Shown here: positions 27,480 through 37,700 of the stretch, in pieces
Layout of the letters: the number at the start of each line of letters is the position of its first letter
Position numbering within the stretch: position 1 is the stretch's first letter
Translations under genes and position numbers: made by a program
The notes under the pieces: model-generated
What the model saw: only the letters and a program-made list of their open reading frames with translations
Told to the model about the DNA's origin: nothing
The model's database searches: none
Source: Clostridioides difficile
GTDB taxonomy: Bacteria > Bacillota > Clostridia > Peptostreptococcales > Peptostreptococcaceae
Length of the DNA stretch: 64,000 nucleotides
NCBI GenBank assembly: GCA_024919175.1
Contig: CP103804.1
Span: 3,906,001-3,970,000 of the forward strand
Direction: 5' to 3'

Positions 27480-28355
27480 ATGGAAACATATAAATATCAA
27501 AAAATAGATGCATTTACATCGGATGTGTCCACTGGTAATCCTGCTGCCTGCATTTTTCTAAATGAAGCACAAGTTTTATCTGAAACAGCTATGTTGGAGA
27601 TTGCTCAACAACATAAGGGATTTGTGTCCGAAGTAATTTATTGTCATAGTCATGAGGAAATTTCCTTAACATACTATTCCTCTGAATGTGAAGTAAGTTT
27701 TTGCGGTCATGGCACGATTGCATGCATGTACAACTTAATTAAAAATACTGAAACTCTTCTTAAACGCAGTGAAATACCTATAAAGACTAACAAAAAAGGT
27801 AGATTAACTGTATATAACAGAATTGCAGAACAAGATGCTGTTTTTATTTCTGCACCTAGCCCCAATTATCCAGCTATCTGCTTACAAGCAACAGATATAG
27901 CCACATCTTTGAATCTGTGTAATGAAGATATAAGCAATGAATTACCTATTGATATTATTGATGCAGGACTACGCACATTAATTGTACCATTAAATTCTAC
28001 TGACAAACTAATATCGATTTATCCAAACGAAGAAAACTTAAAACATTTTTGTCTGGAAAATAATATTGATATAATACTTATTTTTTCTATGAGTGCTGTT
28101 GATAAAAACCACATTGCACATACAAGAGTTTTTTCTCCAAAATTTGGTTATTTAGAAGACCCTGCAACCGGCTCTGGTAATAGTGCATTTGGGTACTATA
28201 TGCTAAAACAAAACTTATGGGATGGTTCTTTATGCTCCATTGAACAAGGAGGAAATAATAGAGTATTTAATGTTATCAAACTCCTTTTCCAAGATAACAT
28301 TATGTTGTTTGGAGGTAAAGCCACAACCCGTATTGATGGTATTTATTATTATTAA
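27480..28355 (+). CDS. PhzF-family isomerase
   Basis: A 291-residue PhzF-like protein with a pair of hotdog-like barrels. The catalytic Glu lies in FVSEVIYC near residue 48, with SFCGHGTIA near 74 and the signature DPATGSGNSAFGYYM near 226. Family members isomerise diverse small acids; despite the name, no phenazine genes are present. AGGAGG precedes the ATG. It forms a likely operon with the CMD gene under the MocR regulator. Confidence 0.88.
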   Translation: METYKYQKIDAFTSDVSTGNPAACIFLNEAQVLSETAMLEIAQQHKGFVSEVIYCHSHEEISLTYYSSECEVSFCGHGTIACMYNLIKNTETLLKRSEIPIKTNKKGRLTVYNRIAEQDAVFISAPSPNYPAICLQATDIATSLNLCNEDISNELPIDIIDAGLRTLIVPLNSTDKLISIYPNEENLKHFCLENNIDIILIFSMSAVDKNHIAHTRVFSPKFGYLEDPATGSGNSAFGYYMLKQNLWDGSLCSIEQGGNNRVFNVIKLLFQDNIMLFGGKATTRIDGIYYY

Positions 28356-28702
28356 CATTAAATTCCTCAATATTGAAAAGTTATTTATAAATAACTTTAA
28401 CAGTAACCGCCTTTATAACAGTTAACTAGTAGACAAATATTTTGTTACTATTAAATATAAAACCGTCAATGGGAGTGAAGTTTGTGTTGAGATTTCAACG
28501 CTACTCAAGTAATTGCTGAAATAATCCACTAGGAAAATTTAATCCCAAATTAGGTAATACAGGTGGTATCTTGATAGTGAGGATAGCATTGAGTTTGAGT
28601 ACATGTGGCTCTGATGGACTTATTTCTACCATCAGAACCACATGTGAAAGTACCTAGATTGAATGGAAAATTTGACACATTTTAATTTCACTACATTACT
28701 AC
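28356..28702. other. Intergenic region with strong hairpin and T-box-like motif
   Basis: Two structures are seen. AAAGTTATTTATAAATAACTTT (28377-28398) is a palindrome after phzF. A long hairpin pairs ACATGTGG-C-TCTGATGG (28602-28618) with CCATCAGA-A-CCACATGT (28630-28646), closed outside by GTAC, without a T-run. About 30 bases upstream lies CAGGTGGTATC (28561-28571), which resembles the conserved T-box antiterminator sequence. No stem I or downstream gene supports a T-box, so its nature is open. Confidence 0.5.
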
Positions 28703-29146
28703 CTAGAATTTATATTCTAAATACAACATATCCACACATTGAGATTCCCCTTCAAAAATTGGCTCTGGATAATTATCTACAAAAAAGTTTTTAATCTTAT
28801 GTGAATAAACAAATCCAAATTTCTCATAAAACGGGATTCCACTTTCAGCTGTACCCACAATCATTGATGAATACTTTTTACTATAAACATCTAAAATATG
28901 ATTTATCATCTTTGCTGCATAACCCCTATTTTGAAAATGCTCATATGTAGCAATATTTTTTAATTCACAGGTTTCTTTAGAAATTTCATTTACAACTGCT
29001 ATACAAGTAAGTTCACCATTATCATATAAAGCATACATAGTACCTTTATCAAGATACTTATCAATCATCACTTCATATGGGTCAGCTAATAACAAAAGGT
29101 CAAAATGACCTTTTTTATTTTCGTTTATAGTCTTTATTTCTATCAT
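28703..29146 (-). CDS. GNAT-family acetyltransferase
   Basis: A 147-residue GCN5-related N-acetyltransferase. The acetyl-CoA loop is FQNRGYAAKMINHIL near residue 73, and IPFYEKFGFVYSHKIKNFF near 104 is the usual C-terminal strand region. Single-domain GNATs acetylate small amines or proteins; no substrate can be predicted. GGGGG precedes the ATG. A fragment of a paralogue lies 3.2 kb away at 25439-25545. Confidence 0.85.
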   Translation of the reverse strand: MIEIKTINENKKGHFDLLLLADPYEVMIDKYLDKGTMYALYDNGELTCIAVVNEISKETCELKNIATYEHFQNRGYAAKMINHILDVYSKKYSSMIVGTAESGIPFYEKFGFVYSHKIKNFFVDNYPEPIFEGESQCVDMLYLEYKF

Positions 29147-29468
29147 ATATATCCCCCCTCTTTTTAAAATATCTTTCCGTTACGTATTTAATACACTTAA
29201 CTACCTTTTACATATTTAATACACTTAACTAAATGATAATACAATTAGAATACTGAATGATTATTACTATCTAGTTTCATTGTGTTTACTACTTTTTAGT
29301 GTTTACTACTTTTTATTTTTACTTTTTGTTATTTAATTTCTTACTTTTTTCTATTTAATTTATAATAGAATATTTTTTTAGAATAATCAAGAAAAAAATA
29401 ACCTATTACATCGGCTTAAATCCTCCTCTATCTCTTACTATGATAAAGAGTAATTACAACTTAATAGG
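29147..29468. other. Intergenic region with radical SAM terminator
   Basis: A long hairpin closes with AACCTATTA (29400-29408) and TAATAGGTT (29462-29470) and contains an inner hairpin CTCTT/AAGAG. It ends the radical SAM transcript on the minus strand. A short direct repeat (TTTAATACACTTAACTA) occurs around 29187-29231. Nothing else is visible. Confidence 0.6.
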
Positions 29469-30359
29469 TTAAAAAAACTTTAATTGTGTATGTGTATCTG
29501 ATTTCTTATAAGCTTCTATAATATCTTTCATCTCTGTCAAAATACCATAACGAGCACATTCTTTTTTTAGCACTTGTTCACATCTCTTTCCATTCAAGCT
29601 AGGACACACATAATTTAAACCATAAGTTTTTTGATACTGATATACCAGCTTTGGAGATATATTCTTTAAATGCTTATAAAAAAATTCTCTCTGACCATTA
29701 CGCATTGTCATTCCATACATACAATATATAAACTTTGCATTAGCCTTATGTGCTTTTTCAACGATGGCTCTTATCTCATTCTCATTGTCAGTCAAAAATG
29801 GTATCAAAGGTGTCAATAATATCCCACAAAATATTCCAGCATCATTGAGTTGTCTTACGGATTCAAATCGTTCAGAACTTAGACTCACATTAGGTTCTAT
29901 TTTCTTTGCTAATTCATCATTTGCAGTGGTTATTGTCACTTTGACAATAGCAGAATTATTTCTTGTTATTCCTTTCAAAATTGGTATATCTCTAACTACC
30001 AAACTGCTTTTTGTATCAATAGATACTCCAAAATGATTTTCTGAAATTAAATTCAATGCTTGCTGAGTAATGCAAAGCTCTTTTTCAAAGGGATTATACG
30101 TATCAGACATAGCTCCAATACCAACAACTCCTTTTTTTCGCTTTGAACGTAACTCCCTTTTTAGAGTTTCTATCACATTTTCCTTATATCGTACTTGGTC
30201 AAAGTTCTCTATGTTGTATACTGTGCTACGGCTGTCACAATAAATACAACCATGAGGACAACCACGATATAGATTCATATTATAATCAATCCCAAACCAT
30301 CTTGAGTTGTCAAATTTAACTTTCTGTAAAATTTGTTTTGCTGGTATGCTTTTAATCAT
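29469..30359 (-). CDS. Radical SAM protein (spore photoproduct lyase-like, SplB type)
   Basis: About 296 residues with the cluster motif RGCPHGCIYCDS (three Cys, near residue 34) of radical SAM enzymes. It is followed by a GIGAMSDTYNPFEKEL segment characteristic of the Rv2578c/SplB-like group. The C-terminal cysteines (CPSLNGKRCEQVLKKEC) may bind a second cluster. The start ATG at 30359 follows the PadR stop by two bases with AGAGG in front, so the two genes are coupled. The reaction is unknown. Confidence 0.82.
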   Translation of the reverse strand: MIKSIPAKQILQKVKFDNSRWFGIDYNMNLYRGCPHGCIYCDSRSTVYNIENFDQVRYKENVIETLKRELRSKRKKGVVGIGAMSDTYNPFEKELCITQQALNLISENHFGVSIDTKSSLVVRDIPILKGITRNNSAIVKVTITTANDELAKKIEPNVSLSSERFESVRQLNDAGIFCGILLTPLIPFLTDNENEIRAIVEKAHKANAKFIYCMYGMTMRNGQREFFYKHLKNISPKLVYQYQKTYGLNYVCPSLNGKRCEQVLKKECARYGILTEMKDIIEAYKKSDTHTQLKFF

Positions 30360-30361
30360 TA

Positions 30362-30898
30362 TCAACCTCTTTTACTATCAGTCTCTATAATATCCTTTAG
30401 AGAATTCACCCATGTTTCTAACGTTTGAGTTAATACCAATTGCTGGTCTAAAATCGCCTTCCCTGTCTCTGGTACATTCGATTTTGTATTTATATTATCC
30501 TCAATATACGACTTTAATACTTGTATGTTTTCTTCAATACTACTCAAGCACAACTTTTGCTTTTCTGGTGTAAGACTGTATAAATTTACTATTACAGCAT
30601 TGAAATCCAGAAAAATATTTACTGGCTTTGAAGCTGTGTCAAACATTAAATCTAAAAAATGCTTTTCACCTAATTCTGTTAAAGAGTAAATTGCCTTTTC
30701 TGGCATTCTCCCCTCTCTTACAACTGTGCTTTGAATATAACCTTTTTCTTCTAACTGAATTACCTTTTTATAAATTGATGGTGTACTGATTTTTACCCAA
30801 CGAGATATATTTCTATATTCTACTACTTTCTGAATATCATAAGCACTCTGAGGCTGTTGCTTTACTATCCCCAGCACAATTAAATCTATTGTTGCCAT
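30362..30898 (-). CDS. PadR-family transcriptional regulator
   Basis: A 178-residue PadR protein: N-terminal winged helix (LIVLGIVKQQPQSAYDIQKV, then STPSIYKKVIQLEEKGYIQS and a wing RMPEKAIYSLTELGEKHFL) and a C-terminal helical dimer domain. It is divergent from the MATE gene at 31023 and coupled to the radical SAM gene. Two identical 17-base palindromes in the divergent promoter are its probable operators. GAGGAG precedes the ATG. Confidence 0.88.
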   Translation of the reverse strand: MATIDLIVLGIVKQQPQSAYDIQKVVEYRNISRWVKISTPSIYKKVIQLEEKGYIQSTVVREGRMPEKAIYSLTELGEKHFLDLMFDTASKPVNIFLDFNAVIVNLYSLTPEKQKLCLSSIEENIQVLKSYIEDNINTKSNVPETGKAILDQQLVLTQTLETWVNSLKDIIETDSKRG

Positions 30899-30934
30899 AA
30901 AAATTCTCCTCTCATTTTCTTTCTATTGACAAAT

Positions 30935-30980
30935 ACTATAATTTATAGTAGCATTTTCTTTATTACTATAATTTATAGTA
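30935..30980. promoter_or_regulatory. Twin PadR operators
   Basis: The perfect palindrome TACTATAATTTATAGTA occurs at 30935-30951 and again at 30964-30980, a 29-base spacing. Both lie between the PadR start and the MATE start. Such TACTATA-type sites resemble known PadR-like operators. Confidence 0.75.
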
Positions 30981-31022
30981 TTATATTTTAGAGCTAATGT
31001 CAATAGAAAGGGAGTGTTTAGT

Positions 31023-32393
31023 ATGAAAGAAAGCAACAAAAAAATTGAATTATTAGGGTCTGCCCCAATACCAAAAGCATTGTTATCTATGGGATTACCC
31101 ACTATGATAGGTATGATGATAACTGCATTGTACAATTTAGTAGATGCATACTTTGTGGGTGGACTTGGAACAAGCCAAATGGGTGCTATATCCGTTGCAT
31201 TTCCACTAGGTCAGATTATTGTGGGATTAGGATTATTGTTTGGAAATGGAGCCGCTTCCTATATTCCCAGACTTTTAGGGCATGGTGATAAGGAAAAAGC
31301 AGGTAAAGTGGCTAGTACAGCCATTTACAGTAGTATAATAGTCGGTATATTATTTATTATTGTCATTATGATTCTTCTTACTCCCGTTTTAAAATTATTA
31401 GGAGCTACAAAAAGTATCATGCCTTATGCAATGTCTTATGCTAGTATCTATGTCATGTCATCTATTTTCAATGTATTTAATGTCACTATGACTAATATTG
31501 TCACAAGTGAAGGAGCAGCTAAAACAACTATGTGTGCCATGTTATTAGGTGCATTACTTAATATAGTTTTAGACCCGATATTCATTTATACTTTGGGAAT
31601 GGGTGTAAAGGGTGCCGCTCTTGCAACTGCTCTTTCTCAGATGGTTTCAACACTTGTTTATATAGGGTACATCTTTAGTAAGAAAAGTATATTTAGTTTT
31701 AGAATTAAAGAATGTTGTTTTTCAAATGAAATCATGTCAGAAATATTAAAGATTGGTGTTCCTACTTTAATATTTCAGTTATTGACTAGTCTAGCTATTA
31801 CATTAACTAATATGGAAGCTACAAAATATGGTGATTCTGTGATAGCTGGAATGGGTGCAGTAACACGAATAATGTCTTTGGGTAGTCTTATCGTATTTGG
31901 CTTTATAAAGGGATTCCAACCAATTGCTGGCTATAATTTTGGTTCAAAGAATTATGATAGATTACATAAAGCAATAAAAACATCTATAGAATGGACTACT
32001 ATATTTTGTGTAGTGCTTGGTCTTGTAATGGTGATTTTTCCAACAGCTATAATTTCACAATTTACAAGTGGTGATGTGTTATTGATTGAAAATGGTAGTA
32101 AGGCTCTTAGGGCAAATGGATTTTCATTTATGTTATTTGGTTTTTATACAGTGTATTCTACATTATTCCTTGCACTAGGAAAAGCAAAGGAAGGTGGTTT
32201 ACTGGGTATGTGTAGACAGGGGATATGTTTTATTCCTATAATATTGATTATTCCTATATTCTGGGGATTAAATGGTATTTTATATGCACAACCAATAGCT
32301 GATTTTATAGCTGCAATAATCGCAGGTTTTATGGCGATAAAACTACATAAAGAACTTCATATTTTAAAAATAAACTCTATTTCTTCTAAATAA
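31023..32393 (+). CDS. MATE family efflux protein under PadR control
   Basis: A 456-residue twelve-segment exporter, closely related to the protein at 9142-10503: both have PTMIGM in segment 1 and VDAYFVGGLGTSQMGA in segment 2. The frame is open from a GTG at 31014, but the GGGAG run is properly spaced for the ATG at 31023. It is divergent from PadR with two shared operators. An inducer binding PadR is expected to switch it on. Confidence 0.9.
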   Translation: MKESNKKIELLGSAPIPKALLSMGLPTMIGMMITALYNLVDAYFVGGLGTSQMGAISVAFPLGQIIVGLGLLFGNGAASYIPRLLGHGDKEKAGKVASTAIYSSIIVGILFIIVIMILLTPVLKLLGATKSIMPYAMSYASIYVMSSIFNVFNVTMTNIVTSEGAAKTTMCAMLLGALLNIVLDPIFIYTLGMGVKGAALATALSQMVSTLVYIGYIFSKKSIFSFRIKECCFSNEIMSEILKIGVPTLIFQLLTSLAITLTNMEATKYGDSVIAGMGAVTRIMSLGSLIVFGFIKGFQPIAGYNFGSKNYDRLHKAIKTSIEWTTIFCVVLGLVMVIFPTAIISQFTSGDVLLIENGSKALRANGFSFMLFGFYTVYSTLFLALGKAKEGGLLGMCRQGICFIPIILIIPIFWGLNGILYAQPIADFIAAIIAGFMAIKLHKELHILKINSISSK

Positions 32394-32878
32394 ATATAAT
32401 TTAAGATATGTCTAGTTATATAAATCTATTATTATTAAAGATATGTTCTAGTTACACAAATCTATTATTATTAAAGATATGTTATAGTTATATAAATCTA
32501 TTATTATTAAAGATATGTTATAGCTACACAAATCTATTATTATTAAAGATATGCTATAGCTACACAAATCTATTATTATTAAAGATATGCTATTGTCGAA
32601 CACATACTATTATACATGGATTATATGAACCTGCTAGCATAAGATATATTCTATTTACATCCATAAGAGGTATCGTTGTCTAGCAAAACAAAAAAATCCG
32701 CTATTTAGGATTTAGTCCAAAACATCAGATTTTATATGATAAACGGCATATTTAATTGTAGATTGTCACTCAGTAGAGCACCTATCAACTTTTATAGTCA
32801 ACTATAGTCAACAGGTGCTCTTGTATAAGCTATTCAGATTTTACTTAGTTATGCTTTAAGTCTGTTCTAGGGGTATGC
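32394..32878. repeat. 36-bp minisatellite and terminator
   Basis: From 32404 to about 32597 a 36-base unit (AAATCTATTATTATTAAAG plus AGATATG/TAGTTATAT-type flanks) is repeated five times, starting 16 bases after the MATE stop. The multiple-of-three period leaves a plus-strand frame with a 12-residue repeat (YSYTNLLLLKIC), but no ribosome binding site is visible and I do not call a gene. Further on, AGAGCACCT (32775-32783) and AGGTGCTCT (32813-32821) enclose an inner palindrome (TATAGT/ACTATA), a likely terminator for the nucleotidyltransferase gene. Confidence 0.75.
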
Positions 32879-33580
32879 TTATAATCTTTGTTGTAAAGTC
32901 TTTAATTCCTCAAGGCGTTTATTGCCTTCAGGATATGTTTTTTCAATCGAATTTATAAGCCAATCCATGCTTTCTTTTGATAATAAATGTGCAGTAGTTT
33001 CAAAATCAATGTTGTTTTTTTCTCTATGGTAATCAGATTCAAGATATGCCGGATTAGCAATAATAAATAGTATCACTTCTGGTGCTAAGAATGGTACATT
33101 ATTATGATATAGTATTGCTTTATCAAGCTCTCTAAGTATGTTTTTTTCACTATTACAAATAAATTTTTCGTCTTTTCGTGTATTAAAGATAATATCAATA
33201 AAGTCAAAGTTTTTTTGTTCTTTGTCTAGGATTTCAAAATTAAATATATTCTCTTCACAGGGTTTTGGCTCAATTTTGAAAAATGAACATTTGGGTTTTA
33301 TCGCCCATATATATAAACAATTTAGTGCATTTTTATCACTTGAATCAGTAATTTTCCTTAAAGAATTTTCCGAATGCAGATGCTCGTAGACATCCCATCC
33401 TTTGCTTAAAATATAGTCAATTATGGCTTTTCTATCTTCATCAAATAGAGTTATATCAACATCTGAATGATTGCGTTTCTTTATATTTGTAAATAATTCA
33501 AGTGCGTAACCACCACATAAAGCATAAGTCAAATTACAATCCTTCATAAAATCATAACATTCCGTTATAAGGCGTTCCAT
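32879..33580 (-). CDS. Nucleotidyltransferase-fold protein (aminoglycoside/lincosamide adenylyltransferase-like)
   Basis: A 233-residue protein with an N-terminal polymerase-beta-type nucleotidyltransferase signature: CGGYALELF near residue 22 and SDVDITLFDEDRK near 39, giving the Asp pair that binds magnesium. The C-terminal part is helical. Relatives include lincosamide and aminoglycoside-2''-type adenylyltransferases, but also many uncharacterised proteins, so drug resistance is only a possibility. AGGAGG precedes the ATG. It is a single-gene unit. Confidence 0.75.
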   Translation of the reverse strand: MERLITECYDFMKDCNLTYALCGGYALELFTNIKKRNHSDVDITLFDEDRKAIIDYILSKGWDVYEHLHSENSLRKITDSSDKNALNCLYIWAIKPKCSFFKIEPKPCEENIFNFEILDKEQKNFDFIDIIFNTRKDEKFICNSEKNILRELDKAILYHNNVPFLAPEVILFIIANPAYLESDYHREKNNIDFETTAHLLSKESMDWLINSIEKTYPEGNKRLEELKTLQQRL

Positions 33581-33877
33581 AATTTCAACCTCCTAGTATA
33601 TGAAATTCTTAGTATTTTACTATTTCTTTTACTTCAAGATTATTAAAATAATCTTTCTGCTATTCATTTTATCACATTCTTGCTAAAGGTGATTAACTTA
33701 CCTATTTATATTGCTTAATCTACTTGCTAACAGGTAATAATATATATTAACATATCTTTTTTGCACAAATCATACTATTAATATACAGTTAAACAATCCT
33801 TTTTCTCAAACTACTTGTCATTTTATCTATTCACTTGTATTATGAGATTATAATTATTTTAGGAAAGGAGCCATCAT

Positions 33878-34555
33878 ATGATTTTACAAAACGATATTGA
33901 TATACTTACACAAAGTTTATCTTTTTGGGATAAACTTACTGATTCACAAAAAAGTTTATTGATATCTTCAGCTAATATATCCCACTTTAAAAAAGGAAAC
34001 TCAATTCATTGTGGTGATAGTGATTGCATTGGTGTTTTAATTATAAAATCTGGAACAATACGTACATATATACTTTCAGATGAGGGTCGTGAGGTAACAC
34101 TTTTCCGTCTTGATAATGGTGATGTATGTATCTTATCAGCGTCATGTATTCTAAATACGATAACTTTTGATGTTTATGTAGATGCTGAGACAGATTGTGA
34201 TATCATACAAATTAATTCTTCTGTTTTCTCAAAATTGTCTACAGAAAATATTCATGCAGAATTGTTCTCGTATAAGCTAGCCACTGAACGTTTTTCTGAT
34301 GTTATGTGGGCAATGCAACAAATCCTTTTTATGAGTTTTGATAAGCGTTTGGCATCTTTTTTAGTTGATGAAATAACTAAGAATAATGATACTACTATAA
34401 ATATGACTCATGAACAAATTGCTAAGTATATGGGAAGTGCCAGAGAAGTTGTGTCTAGAATGTTGAAATATTTTGCTAGAGAGGGTCTTGTATCTCTATC
34501 TCGTGGTGGTATAAAAGTGCTGGATAAAGATAGACTTCGTTCTTTAACATTATAA
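33878..34555 (+). CDS. Crp/Fnr-family transcriptional regulator
   Basis: A 225-residue regulator: N-terminal cyclic-nucleotide-like beta-barrel (IKSGTIRTYILSDEGREVTL near residue 52) and C-terminal winged helix (MTHEQIAKYMGSAREVVSRML near 166). It has no N-terminal FNR-type cysteine cluster; the scattered cysteines (CGDSDC) might sense redox, which is speculation. It borders the toxin locus on the left and ends in a strong terminator. Confidence 0.87.
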   Translation: MILQNDIDILTQSLSFWDKLTDSQKSLLISSANISHFKKGNSIHCGDSDCIGVLIIKSGTIRTYILSDEGREVTLFRLDNGDVCILSASCILNTITFDVYVDAETDCDIIQINSSVFSKLSTENIHAELFSYKLATERFSDVMWAMQQILFMSFDKRLASFLVDEITKNNDTTINMTHEQIAKYMGSAREVVSRMLKYFAREGLVSLSRGGIKVLDKDRLRSLTL

Positions 34556-34590
34556 GGGGATGTTTCAAATTTTTATTTTGAGACGCCCCT
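34555..34590 (+). terminator. Terminator of the Crp/Fnr gene; left edge of toxin locus
   Basis: AGGGGATGTTTCAAA pairs with TTTTGAGACGCCCCT. The stem starts at the stop codon of the regulator. Confidence 0.75.
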
Positions 34591-34723
34591 ATATTTAATT
34601 TATAATATAAAAACTATATTCTTTATGAACTTTTTATTTTTAATAATACCTCTTGTTAATCAAATAGATAACCAATCCTTTTATAAGATAATAATAGATT
34701 TTAATAAAAATATTATTTAAATA

Positions 34724-34754
34724 AAAATCCTGTATCATAATAACACAGGATTTT
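34724..34754 (-). terminator. Terminator of tcdA
   Basis: On the minus strand AAAATCCTGT and ACAGGATTTT form a stem with an 11-base loop, followed by T-rich sequence, 45 bases past the tcdA stop codon. Confidence 0.8.
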
Positions 34755-34798
34755 TAAACATATAAATTTTAATATTGATTATAGAAATCATTTTTTAT

Positions 34799-37700
34799 CT
34801 AAGGATATACTTTACCAGCTACACCATTAGCATCAAAGTAATATCTCTTACCATCAATAGTGAAATATCCTCCAGCTGCAGCTATAGCAGTCTCAGGAAA
34901 GAAGTAATAGATATAATCACTAATTGTTTGCCATCCAGTAACTGCTTTTGAATTATTACCAAAGTAATATTTTTTACCATCAAAAACTAAGAATTGATTT
35001 TGGTAACGTATAGCTTGACCTACCATGTTATTAGCATCTGTATTAGCAGGGGCAAAGTATTCAAATCCATTAGGTCCTTTAAACACACCTAACTGCATCT
35101 CACCATTACTATTAAAATAAAAACTTGCACCATTAATAATTGTATAACCAGTTGAAGCTATAGCAGTGCTAGGATCAAAGTAATATACTTTTATATCAAA
35201 TATACCAATTCCTGGAATTGGTATCCATCCAGTAACTGCTTTTGAGTTACTACCAAAGTAATATTTTTTACCATCAAAAACTAAGAATTGATTTTGGTAA
35301 CGTATAGCTTGACCTTCTACGTTATTAGCATCTGTATTAGCAGGGGCAAAGTATTCAAATCCATTAGGTCCCTTAAACACACCTAACTGCATAACACCAT
35401 CATTATTAAAATAAAAATGAGAACCATTAATGAGTGTATAACCAATTGAAATTGTAGAAGTGCTAGGATTAAAGTAATACTTCTTACCATCAATTGTCTG
35501 CCATCCAGTAACTGCAAAAGCATTATTAAGATCGAAGTAATATTTTTTACCATCAAGAGTTTGCCATCCAGTAACTGCAACAGCAGTATTAGCATTAAAG
35601 TAGTATTTCTTATCATCAATTATTTGCAATCCAGTGACTGCTTTTGAACTTTTATCGAAATAATATATTTTACCATTAAAAGTTAAGAGTTTATTTTGGT
35701 AGCGTATACTTTGACCTTCCATGTTATTTTTATCCGTATTAGTATTAGCAGGTGCAAAGTACTCAAATCCATAAGGTCCTTTATATACTCCTATCTGCAT
35801 CTCACCATTATTATCAAAATAAAAGCTTGCACCATTAATAATTGTATAACCAGTTGAAATTATAGCAGTGTTAGGATTAAAGTAATATTTTTTACCATCA
35901 ATTGTTTGCCATCCAGTAGCAGCTATAGCAGTGTTAAGATTAAAATAATATTTCTTACCATCAAGAGTTTGCCATCCAGTAGTAGCTGTAGCAGTATTAG
36001 GATTAAAGTAATATTTTTTACCATCAATTGTTTGCCATCCAGTAACTGATTTTGAATTATTATCAAAGTAATATTTTTTACCATTAAAATTCAAGAATTT
36101 ATTTTTGTAAACTATAGCCTGACCTTCTATATTATTATTATAAGTATTCGCAGGTGCAAAATACTCAAATCCATTAGGTCCTTTATATACTCCTGTTACC
36201 ATTTTAGAATCATTATTAGCATCAAAATAGAAATTATTTCTTTCAATAGTAATATATCCATTTTGAAGAATTCCATCATAGCTAAAGTAATACTTGTCGT
36301 TATTTATAGTATATATATTAGTCGCAGCAATAGCCGTATTAGGATTAAAGTAATATTTCTTATCATTAAGAGTTTGCCATCCAGTGACTGCTTTTGAACT
36401 TTTATTGAAATAATATATTTTACCATTTAAAGCTAAGAATTTATTTTGGTAAAATATAGCTTGACCTTCTATGTTATTTTTATCAGTATTAGAATTAGCA
36501 GGTGCAAAGTATTCAAATCCATTAGGTCCTTTAAACACACCTACCTGCATAATACCATCATTATTAAAATAAAAATGCTTACTATTAATAATTGTATAAC
36601 CAGTTGAAGTTATGGCAGTGTTAGGATTAAAGTAATATTTTTTACCATCAATCGTTTGCCATCCAGTAAATGCAACAGCAGTATTAGGATTAAAGTAATA
36701 TTTTTTATCATCAATCGTTTGCCATCCAGTAACTGCAATAGCAGTATTAAGATTAAAGTAATATTTTTTACCATCAATCGTTTGCCATCCAGTAAATGCT
36801 TTTGAGTTATTATCAAAGTAATATTTTTTACCATTCAAAGTTAAGAGTTTATTTTGATAAACTATAGCCTGACCTTCTATGTTATTATTATAAGTATTAG
36901 CAGGTGCAAAATATTCAAATCCATTAGAGCCACTAAAAACACCTATTTTCATTACACAATCACTATCAAAATAAAAGTTTTTACCATCAATAGTTTTATA
37001 ACCAGCAGAGGCAATATCAGTATTAGTATCAAAGTAGTATCTACTACCGTTAACAGTCTGCCAACCTTTTAAGATGGTAGCAGTATCAGAATTGAAATAA
37101 TACTTATTGTTGTCAATTACTTGTAATCCTACTGTAGCAATAGCAGTATTAGGATTAAAGTAGTATTTCTTACCATCAATGGTTCTCCATCCAGTAGTTG
37201 CTTTTGAGTTAGCAAGAAAATAATATAAATTTCCATTTAAATTTAAGAACTTATCTTGATAGCGTATACCTTGACCTTCTATGTTATTTTTATCAGTATT
37301 AGAATTAGCAGGTGCAAAGTATTCAAATCCATTAGGTCCTTTAAACACACCTACCTGCATAATACCATCATTATTAAAATAAAAATGCTTACTATTAATA
37401 ATTGTATAACCAGTTGAAGCTACTCCAGTATCTATATCAAAATAATATTTTTTACCATTGATAGTTTTCCATCCAGTTACTAAGTTAGATTCTTTAGGGT
37501 CAAAGTAGAATAATGAATTATTTATATTAATTAATCCTTTAGTTAATTTACCAACTTCATTATAGTAATAAGTTTTATTATCGATTGTTTTAAATCCTAA
37601 ATGGTCTCTATCTAATTCATTTTCAGAATTAAATGATTTAAAATTATGCATTATATATCCTAATGATAGATTTTTAATATCTTTAAAATCTATGCTCATT

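Noticed and set aside
28561..28650. T-box riboswitch
   Set aside because: Only a short match to the antiterminator consensus is present; no stem I, specifier loop or downstream aminoacyl-tRNA or amino-acid gene.
32408..32683. 91-codon frame with a 12-residue repeat
   Set aside because: It arises from a 36-base minisatellite; no ribosome binding site is visible.
34799..37550. CRISPR array or intergenic repeat in the tcdA 3' region
   Set aside because: The repeats are coding, vary in sequence and encode the CROP domain of toxin A.
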